Below, one piece after another: positions 56,502-64,000 of a stretch of DNA of 64,000 nt. The position numbers and the translations under genes were made by a program. The stretch is from Clonostachys chloroleuca (Eukaryota; Ascomycota; Sordariomycetes; Hypocreales; Bionectriaceae): NCBI GenBank assembly GCA_037952775.1, contig JBANAY010000003.1:186001-250000 (forward strand), read 5' to 3'. Below the pieces are notes generated by a model, which saw nothing but the letters and a program-made list of their open reading frames with translations, was not told the DNA's origin and did not search any database. Positions within the stretch are counted from its first letter, which is position 1. Each line of letters begins with the position of its first letter.

Positions 56502-57796
56502 ATGGCAGCCCCGAGCAAAGACAAGGTGTATGCCAAGGTGAAGAAGGGACTTGAAGCAACTCCCTTTGAGCCTTCCAAGCTGACTGAGCTAGCTGGAGGG
56601 TCTGTTAACTTCACCTACGAAGCAACACTTGCGAAACCACTTGATGATGGGGCCAAGACGGTCCTCATCAAACATGCGGAGCCCTGCATGAAAGTTCGGC
56701 CCGAGACTACCTTGCCTCCTGATCGTGGAGTAGGTCCAACACGTGGAAAGCTGTCTATTGTACCCCTGGTACCAACTCGAATGGGCACAATAATAGAATC
56801 TTGAGATCCAATGCCTGGAGCATATGTCCAGCAGACACATTGCTGGGGATTTGAGTCAGACAGACTCTCATTCCATTACCATTCGTACCACCCAAGTACT
56901 ACAGCTTTATTGAGTATAGCTTTGAGTGTCGTACCCTCGAGCATATGCCCGAGGGTACGACACTCAAAGAGTTTATTCCCAAGTACTTTGGCCATGCTAC
57001 TACGCCCAAGGAATCTGATGCTCGTGAGATTGGAAAGACCGTGGACTCTTGGCTCAAGTGGTTTCATCAACTCACTGCCAATGATGCAGAAATACATACC
57101 ATTGCTGGAAAGAACGAGCTAGGGCGGTTCTTCAGGCACATGGTCACTTTTACTTGGCTCAAGGATCGCGTCGTGCAATACCCTTCTGTGCTGAGTGATG
57201 CCAAAGAAATCTTTCAAGAAGTGGAACAGGCCGTCACTGCTGAATTTAGTGACACCAGTAAGCTTCAAGCAATCCACGGTGATTTCTGGACTGGAAATTA
57301 AGCGCTCTATCTTGATCCTTTTCCTGTTTTATTTCTGTCTAGCTAGAAATCATTACGTGTATGGATTGTTTGCTGACAGTTTGCTCTCTCTAGTATGATG
57401 ATTCCCTACGCAGCAACACCCAAGCACGGGAACAATGTGACCCTTTTTGTCGTCGACTGGGAAATGGTACATTTGAATGTGCCTCATGTGGACTTTGGCC
57501 TCATGGTTGCTGAATTCTATTACTTTTGGCTGTTCAAGTCCATGCCCGCAGGACGGTGGATGATGGAGAGCATGGTGGAGGCATACGGTCCCCTGACCGA
57601 AGAATTTGCCTTCCGAACGGCCATCCAGGTTGGAGCGCATCTGGTTTGTGTTATCACTGATTTGAACAGAGTGCCTACGGACCAGTTGGAAAAGGCAGCC
57701 GCCACTGGCAAGGAGATTCTTGTGCATGCCTGGAAGAAGGATCGGGCATGGTTTGAGAATAGCGACTTTGCCTGTCTTTTCCGCCAGACAAAGTGA
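56502..57796 (+). pseudogene. APH/choline-kinase-like phosphotransferase, broken
   Basis: The three parts are 56502-56729, 56797-57297 and 57394-57796. The N-lobe has ELAGGSVNFTYEATL (nucleotide-binding loop) and TVLIKHAEPCMKV. The C-lobe has MPEGTTLKEF, LQAIHGDFWTGN (catalytic loop, HxDxxxxN) and FVVDWEMVHLNVPHVDFG (metal-binding DWE). The order fits APH-fold kinases, nearest in style to methylthioribose or choline kinases of fungi. Breaks: one extra base near 56885-56893 shifts the frame between TIRT and PKYYSF, and the second intron starts with TT at 57298-57299 where TTAAGC replaces GTAAGC; the acceptor at 57391-57393 is intact. A 50-bp quasi-palindrome overlaps MPEGTTLKE. The last exon is long and open. 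Confidence 0.75.
56920..56969. repeat. 50-bp quasi-palindrome in the kinase-like gene
   Basis: Two perfect 20-nt arms (56920-56939 and 56950-56969) flank AGCATATGCC, itself palindromic over GCATATGC, so only one base pair of 25 is mismatched. The right arm encodes the conserved EGTTLKE segment; the left arm replaces what should be ordinary coding sequence. Confidence 0.9.
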
Positions 57797-58349
57797 GTAT
57801 AAGTAGTTCAAACAGAGTCTATGCAAGGCAAATCTTAACGGTTATTTGGTCCTGGAATGATTGAGATCGCAAGAAGGACACAGACAGTAGGATATCTTAA
57901 GTATTCAATGACAGTCTCAACAGTCCCAAGCTGAGGTCGTGTCTCTCCTATCCCTATGAACTCAAAGAAACCTCGTTGAAGTCTTTTAAAATAACGAAAG
58001 GATAATTTTAACTACGTTGTTTGCCTCAAAGTTGTTCTGAAAGAAAACCAGACAGAAAGCATCGATAAGTTAGAGAGGAATCACCCGCCCGCCGTGAATA
58101 AATACCATTTGAGCTTAGTCACATCCATGCTTGAATGGTGAGCTTGAAAAGCAAGGAAAACAGAAAATGAGCAGAATCAGTATACACAAGCTGCTTTATG
58201 TCTCTATGCCCGAAGGTATCTCTAAAATTGCGATACCGAGTTGGTGTGCTACCTAATATAAGTTTCCAAAAAGTCCAGGAAACAAAGATAAAAATAGAAA
58301 GTTTCCATCCTCGTTCACATAAGAAGTTTGACGAGTGCTGTGGAGAAGA
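57797..58349. other. intergenic, no gene seen
   Basis: Spacer between convergent 3' ends. Nothing supported. Confidence 0.45.
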
Positions 58350-58805
58350 TCAATCCTCCGTTTCTCTTCTCTCCGCCCTTCTACGCCTAAGCGCAGATCC
58401 ATAGACACCACCGGCCAGACCCGCGACGGTGGCTGCCAACACTGCGGCGCCATGGTAAGCCGGCTTGAACTGGCCCCTCTCCAGGGCCTTGAGATTGGTA
58501 AAGTAGCGAGCTGTGCCGTAGAGAATAGATCCAGAGCCCATGCCCATGAGAGCGCCCACCAGAACCTGTGAGTCCTCCTTCTCCTGCTCCTTCTCACGCC
58601 GGGCCTGCGGGGATCGAGGTTTCTCGTGCTGCAGCAGCTCGCCGAGGTCAAGCTGCGAGAAACGCTCAATGGCGATTCCCAGGGCCACAAATCCCAAGCC
58701 GGTACGGATCCATGCGAGGAATGTGCGCTCCGAGGCCAGATGGTCTCGGGCTACCGAGCCAGTGTTTTTGTAGAGGGGTGTGGCGAGCTTGAACCAGGAG
58801 GACAT
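58350..58805 (-). CDS. DUF202 small membrane protein
   Basis: Intact single-exon ORF of 151 residues. The family core is clear: SVARDHLASERTFLAWIRTGLGFVALGIAIERFSQ at residues 17-50 (first helix), a charged loop of about 45 residues rich in Glu/Lys/Arg, a second helix LVGALMGMGSGSILYGTARYF and a third AAVLAATVAGLAGGVYG. DUF202 is the membrane domain found alone (YidH-like) and in VTC polyphosphate-polymerase subunits. The role of the stand-alone fungal form is unknown. It lies convergent with the broken kinase and about 0.95 kb from the next MFS gene. Confidence 0.9.
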   Translation of the reverse strand: MSSWFKLATPLYKNTGSVARDHLASERTFLAWIRTGLGFVALGIAIERFSQLDLGELLQHEKPRSPQARREKEQEKEDSQVLVGALMGMGSGSILYGTARYFTNLKALERGQFKPAYHGAAVLAATVAGLAGGVYGSALRRRRAERRETED

Positions 58806-59748
58806 TGTGGATGAATTAGGTATTAGGTATGTATAAATTAGAGAAGTTAAGCCGTAGTGGCAGAGATACCTTTCGCGCGGTGCGACCTTGGTAAGTTAGC
58901 AACGGGAGAAGCCAAAGAAGATAATGGGATACCTGCTTGTCTGTATGAGGTTTCAGAGATCAAATTCAAGATGCGCGATGACGCGAGCGAATTTCCAACT
59001 TGGAAGCTAAAGCGCGGACCGAGACCGAGGCCGGGGCCCCACTTGTCTACCCTAAAGCCGCCCTCGATCTTCGGGATGTCAATAACGCGAGTAGACTGAC
59101 TTTATATCATTGATTCTACAATTCTTGAGAGGTAAAGAATATCTAAGGTACACTGAGGTCATTTTTTGCGATCAAATGATCTATAAGTCAGCATAATGAG
59201 ATTAAACCCAAGACACGGAGATACTTTGAATATAAAACCATTGAACCGATGGCGAAGCTCAGGGTATTAGTGTTGAGGAACCCTTGCCTAAAGATTCAGA
59301 GAAATCTATTATGAGAACTAAATTAAAATTAGGAAGGGACGAATCCTCTTTAAGCTCTTGGCATACTTTTCTTCTTCTATTTTATTCTCTCAAAAACTGC
59401 ATAATACTACACTTCCGAAGGATTAACCCATAAATGTCGCTATAGTGCATTGAAGTCACGAGGGTTCACTAACTACAGCTTCTGAGAAGCTGGTGTGTCT
59501 GCATCCCAAAGATGAGATTGCATGCCAAATTACATCGCTTCGACGCAGAGCAGGTGCTGTTCAACAACCTGCATATATGAGAGCTGTACAAGTTGAAAGC
59601 CAATTCTATGGTTGAGTTTCGTCTCCTCCTCGGATCCTCTCCGAGTCTCTAGGTTAATATAACCCCGCCTGCATCCCCAATCTTGACAGCGGACGTTGTG
59701 ACCCATATATATAATAGAGCCCTTGATATCTACTTAAAATTGGCTTTT
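58806..59748. other. intergenic, no gene seen
   Basis: Promoter of the DUF202 gene on the left; the rest is AT-rich with no supported feature. Confidence 0.45.
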
Positions 59749-61383
59749 TTATTCTTCTTCTTCTTCATCAGCGTTAGCGGGCCGCTGGTAGTTCTGGAAA
59801 GACACTAAAAGTCCAAAATCGTAAGATATCTTAATCGCGCCTGCTGTAACGAAGGCGACCCAGAAAGCATTGTTCTCTGCCAACACTCCGGTAACTAGCG
59901 GCCCCAAGCCTTGAGCAACAGTCTTCAAAACGTTGATGAATCCTATGACAGCAGTACGCTCTCCAGGAAGAAGGATACCGGCAATAAAGGCCGACCGTGG
60001 TGCAGTGTCCATGGACTGGCTGCAAGATCTAAGAATCAGAAAGACGATGGCCCAGTACGCCTCATTGGGCAGCGGGATGAGGGCTAAAAAGACTGAAGAT
60101 GGGAGGTGGGTGAAAACCATGGTCTATATAGCACGAGACATGTTAGTTGCATAAGAAGGCCAATTTTTTTGAGCACAAGCTTATTGTGTGGTGGAGCTCA
60201 CTTTAACATTGCCAATGCGCTTGGCTAAAGAAGACGCGAAAAGCGTAGAAATGGCGTTGAAGATACTAGCCGAGAAAAAGATAGAACCAAGCTGTCCGTC
60301 CGGTATGTCGAAACGAGTGCGGAAGTAGTAGGAGACCCATGATCTTCGTGAAGATTAGCGATTGGAACGGCATTGGCCTAGCGAAACACCGTCTTTGAAT
60401 TTGAAAATAGGCCTACTTACATTGGTACTAGGCCACTTCCAAAGCTGTCGAGAGCAATAAGCGCACAGAGTAAGGGCAGGAAGCTGAGGCTCTCTTTGCT
60501 CACTTTGGGTCTCAAAGAACGTTGCAGCTTGGACTTACTCGTCTGAACTTCCGAAGGTTCAGCAAGAAGTGGTGATTCTTCGTCAACAACGCCAGTGACC
60601 AATTGCGGCCGAGAAGTGTGTTTCGCCTTTTTTGCTGGTGCCTCGACAGCATGCGTCATGCAGAGCGCGAAAACTACCTTAACAAGGCCAAGGATGGCAT
60701 AGGTGTAGAACACCGCCCGATAGGCATCAAGAGTCGACCACGAAAGAGCTTGCAGCAAGTGGTTGAGCACCCAGCCGCAGGACACGATTCCTGTAGCCGT
60801 GCCTGAGTAGCCCAGAACGCAATGCCAGGCAAAGAGGTCACTATGATCCGAGGGTTCTACCAAATGAGCTAGAGCACTTTCCTCGACAGCTCGAAAAGGC
60901 CCAATCTCGTTACCACTTGCACATAGGCGGGTTAGGACGAGAATGTAAGAGGAAAAGATGAACTACTCACTTGGCGCTGATAACACCAACGATGGCGGCA
61001 AAGAGGAGCAGCCAAAAGTTGTGAAACGTTGCGAACACCACACCGCTCAGAACCATTAGGAGGGCTCCTAGGACCAGTATCGCCCGCCGACCCACGACAT
61101 CAGCGACCAGTGAAAGCACCAAGCTGATACCCGCGTCACCTATCAGCGTCAACGTCATGAACAGACCGATGCGACTTTGCGAGATGCCCAGCTCATGGAG
61201 GAGAGGCACGAGGACCAAGGCTGTTGCTCCATAAGCGTAAAGTCTGACGAAACGCTGGATACAGAGGAGTTTCACGTCAAATGGAGCGCGATACAGAGCT
61301 GCTAGGCCCAGCTCGTCCAGTACCCGATGAAGGACATTGAGGGCGCGGTGCCGTTGGGGCTGGTCTTCTGGCCCTGACGACAT
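59749..61383 (-). CDS. MFS transporter
   Basis: Four exons: 60971-61383, 60421-60915, 60202-60343 and 59749-60123, all in frame; 474 residues. The N-terminal half has FVRLYAYGATALVLVPLLHELGISQSRIGLFMTLTLIGDAGISLVLS and VVGRRAILVLGALLM (motif A region). The middle has GNEIGPFRAVEES and a long hydrophilic loop with EESPLLAEPSE. The second half has LALIPLPNEAYW, SQSMDTAPRSAFIAGILLPGERTAVIGFINVLKTVAQGLGP and a short acidic tail. This type of fungal MFS protein is widespread and its substrate is not known. The tail ends in five consecutive glutamates. No sign of damage. Confidence 0.82.
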
Positions 61384-62450
61384 GTTCAAAGATACAATGT
61401 TAGTCTCGTAGGACTTGGTAGAAGCATGTCAAGGATAAAGTTGCTGTAAAATTTCCGTCCCCTATCTACCAATGGCGGATGATGCTTACGTTACCTTCAT
61501 CACGCAATTGCGGGGTCTTATGGGTGAGTCAAATCAATCTTGAGTTGTGGAGAATTTCGCTGTTTCTGGGTTCGATCTTTCATTATTATGGCCATCTAGG
61601 TATCGATGGACAACATCGAATAGCTATCTGGTCTAAGCTTTTAGTATTATTATTCTAAGACAACTCAAAGGTTTGATTTTTCAGGAGCGCATAGCTTCGA
61701 AGCTTTCTACTAATAGGTAGAGATTGTTATAAGTTTAACCCTCGATGCTAGATTCCTGGCAAGCGCTATATATATATACTATACACCTTTATGCACTGCT
61801 TAAGAGACTGGTAGTATTGTCACTCTGAGGAAGATAGCGCGGGTGCTTTCGATTCAACCTTGGGATATTGACGGCAAGAAGTCCCTGTTTGCAAACGGCG
61901 TCGGCTATTTGGTAGCAGTTGAGCTGCGGAAATGGATCGGAAATGAATCTGCGACATATTTTGCAATTTTTTTTTTTTTGAGTGGGTGAATCATTTTGTC
62001 CATTGGTGAGTTCGTAGCAGGATTCAGCCAGACCACAACAGGCAAAAAGATGGAATGAAGCAGATCCGATTACTTGTCATCCATTATTTAGTTATCTAGG
62101 AGCTCATAACTCCACATGTTTTCATAAAGGTATTCTTTAATTAATGCATCTATCTATACGCGCGCGTAAGCGCTTGGAGAGGCCGAGATAGCGGGGGGCG
62201 AACATAAATCTGACTGCGTAGTATTGACTGCAAGGATAAATCTGACTGTGGACACCAAGGATGGATGGTCCGAAGGCACAGCCTCATGAGTCCGATTCGA
62301 TCCGTCAAAATCAGTCTGCCTAGCCAAACGCCTCGAATGTTAGGAGGCGTAGTAGGCGTGTTCAGAGAATTCTTAATTAAATGCTGAATCGCAACGTTAC
62401 AAAAGTACAAAGATAAACTTCTATCCAACAAGTCACTTGTTCACTTAACG
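61384..62450. other. intergenic, no gene seen
   Basis: Divergent promoter region of the MFS gene and the HET gene. AT-rich, with a T-run near 61969-61980 and a short TA repeat near 61768-61777. Confidence 0.45.
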
Positions 62451-64000
62451 ATGAGTATCTCTGCGGATCCACGTCGGCTATATCGCGCTCTGCCCGATGG
62501 CTATATTCGGCTTTTGTTAATTGAGCCGTCAGCGGATCGCGATGCCCGGGTCGAGTGCCATCTCGCCCCGACGCAAATCGGCGACCGACCATACGAAGCT
62601 CTATCCTATGTCTGGGGTCTGGAAGATGCAAGCCTAGGCATTCTTGTGGACAATGAAGAAATGCTGATACGACCGAATCTCCATGGCGCCCTCAAGGAGC
62701 TCCGGTTGACAGATGAACCGCGCACACTCTGGGTCGACTCCATCTGCATCGACCAGTCGAATATTGCTGATAAAACTCAACAGATCAAACAGATGGCAAC
62801 AATTTACTCGTCTGCCGCACAAGTTGTTGTCTGGCTAGGCGAACATGATGACGACACGGAAGCAGCGCTGGACTTCATCCAAGGCCTATCAAATCTGGAC
62901 CCTGCCACAGCCCAGGTGATTGTGGACAACGAGAATATGCCATGGGAGCTTCGCAAGCGGGTCTTCAATGCGCTTGGTATGAAACACGGTATCGACAATT
63001 ATGACGAAGTTGTCGGGGGCCTCGTTAGGCTTATGGAAAATACATGGTGGACGAGAATCTGGACTGTCCAGGAGATCGTGTTGGCTGAGTCGGCAACTCT
63101 AAGATGTGGCGCGAAGTCTGCCTCGTGGGACAATCTCAGCAAGTTGGCTGCGTTTGCCCTCGAGGTTGCTCATCATAACACCCTGGATTTGGGACGGCCA
63201 ATGGACGAGGCAATATTTGATGAAGTCACCGCTCGCGTATCTAAGTTATACATTTCCGTTGGCTCTCTCAATAGTCTCTCACACAGAATCGCCCAAAGCT
63301 TAGACATACCTTTGGAGCAGATGATCGGGCCTCAGCTGCTCACAAGACGAGCAACAAATCCCTTGGACGTGATATACGCACTCCTAGGCATGGTGACGGA
63401 GAAGTCTGTCATCGAGATCGACTATGGGATGACCAAAAAGCAGGTGTACACGAGCACTATGAAAGCCATGCTCGAGCGAGGAACTCGCCTTCTTCCGCTG
63501 CATCTTCTGCAGGACTGCTATATGAAGCGTGATGCCAGTCTCCCGTCTTGGGTACCCGACTTCGAAATCCTCCATTCTTATGCGACTATTAACCTAGCCA
63601 CAAGTGGTGTGGGGACAACCCTAGCCATGGCCTCGTTGTACAACGCGTCGCTCGGAGATGCTACGGATCAATACGTACCCCAGTTCCTTGGCGATGACAA
63701 TGATGTCTTGCAGGTAGAAGGCGTGTCAGTAGATCAGGTGGCAAGCGTAGGGAACGTCTGCCCTCGCTTCCCCGACGGATGGGAAAAGCGATCACTTCAG
63801 CTTCAAACTGTTGTCGGACAATGGCGTGAACTGATACCAAAGACAACAGGCGAATACATTGGTGGAGGTTCCGTCATTGAGGCGTTTTGGAGAACGGTGA
63901 CATTTGACCTCGAGCTCACGGATCGAGACTATCTGGCCGGGAACCCAAACAGGAGAGACAAGAGACTGCCTAGAGGCGCCCTAGGGATGCCCCCGACAAC
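62451..64000 (+). CDS. heterokaryon incompatibility (HET) domain protein, 3' truncated by the window
   Basis: Open from ATG 62451 to the window end, at least 516 residues. The three HET blocks (PF06985) are clear: YEALSYVWG near residue 51, LWVDSICIDQSNIADKTQQI near 97, and VVVWLGE near 123, followed by WWTRIWTVQEIVLA and, later, TRRATNPLDVIYALLGMV and DYGMTKKQVY as usual in fungal HET proteins. HET proteins act in nonself recognition and can trigger cell death after fusion of unlike hyphae; most members are untested. No stop or frameshift is seen in the visible part. The C-terminal part is outside the window, so accessory domains cannot be judged. Confidence 0.9.
   Translation, partial: MSISADPRRLYRALPDGYIRLLLIEPSADRDARVECHLAPTQIGDRPYEALSYVWGLEDASLGILVDNEEMLIRPNLHGALKELRLTDEPRTLWVDSICIDQSNIADKTQQIKQMATIYSSAAQVVVWLGEHDDDTEAALDFIQGLSNLDPATAQVIVDNENMPWELRKRVFNALGMKHGIDNYDEVVGGLVRLMENTWWTRIWTVQEIVLAESATLRCGAKSASWDNLSKLAAFALEVAHHNTLDLGRPMDEAIFDEVTARVSKLYISVGSLNSLSHRIAQSLDIPLEQMIGPQLLTRRATNPLDVIYALLGMVTEKSVIEIDYGMTKKQVYTSTMKAMLERGTRLLPLHLLQDCYMKRDASLPSWVPDFEILHSYATINLATSGVGTTLAMASLYNASLGDATDQYVPQFLGDDNDVLQVEGVSVDQVASVGNVCPRFPDGWEKRSLQLQTVVGQWRELIPKTTGEYIGGGSVIEAFWRTVTFDLELTDRDYLAGNPNRRDKRLPRGALGMPPT

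Noticed and set aside
61560..61590. tRNA-like GGGTTCGATC word
   Set aside because: No acceptor stem or anticodon arm can be formed around it; no tRNA found in the window.
1..64000. CRISPR arrays, prophage or bacterial operon signals
   Set aside because: Introns, Zn2Cys6 and HET genes show a fungal genome; no regularly spaced repeats were seen.

Overview
The window reads as nuclear DNA of a filamentous ascomycete (Pezizomycotina). Support: many single-exon or short-intron genes (introns of about 50-130 nt with GT...AG ends and CTAAC-like branch sites), several Zn2Cys6 regulators, many major facilitator (MFS) permeases, a HET-domain gene, a HeLo-like/ankyrin gene and AT-rich TA-loaded tracts of the kind left by repeat-induced point mutation (RIP). 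The density of catabolic mini-clusters, broken genes and duplicated fragments suggests an accessory or subtelomere-like region. The species cannot be named from the sequence.

Layout. 1-1.6 kb: the decayed 3' part of a Zn2Cys6-type regulator. 2.4-3.8 kb: an intact monoamine-oxidase-like flavoenzyme. 4.6-7.7 kb: a divergent UNC93-like transporter and a GlcNAc-kinase-like BadF-type kinase, with a shared CGGATAACCCG motif. 8.8-9.4 kb: remnant of an MFS pump. 9.6-15.9 kb: a yeast-MAL-like locus (maltase, alpha-glucoside permease, activator) in which only the maltase is open; the shared promoter still has three copies of a 22-bp element. 16-20 kb: AT-rich DNA, degenerate repeats and a HeLo-like/ankyrin pseudogene. 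20-23 kb: a D123-like ATP-grasp gene and an amidase. 23.5-27.8 kb: a Zn2Cys6 regulator divergent from a sugar-type permease. 28.4-30.1 kb: a drug:H+ antiporter. 30.1-33.6 kb: no gene seen. 33.6-37.3 kb: an ACC-synthase-like PLP enzyme convergent with an MFS carrier. 38.2-45.4 kb: a beta-glucoside utilisation group (sugar permease, GH3 beta-glucosidase with PA14, Zn2Cys6 regulator), the latter two frameshifted. 45.9-49.8 kb: a PRISE-type reductase and a GMC oxidoreductase. 50.4-51.9 kb: a seven-helix membrane protein. 53.9-55.7 kb: remnants of a reducing polyketide synthase ketoreductase region and of an inverted paralogue of the seven-helix gene. 56.5-57.8 kb: a broken APH/choline-kinase-like gene with a 50-bp quasi-palindrome. 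58.3-61.4 kb: a DUF202 protein and an MFS permease. 62.45 kb to the end: a HET-domain gene running off the window.

The theme is transport plus first-step catabolism under local Zn2Cys6 regulators, with repeated loss of one or more members. Some lesions are indels in short G or C runs and could be assembly errors; others (TAG or TGA inside conserved domains, a lost splice donor, a 5-nt insertion) are not easily explained that way.
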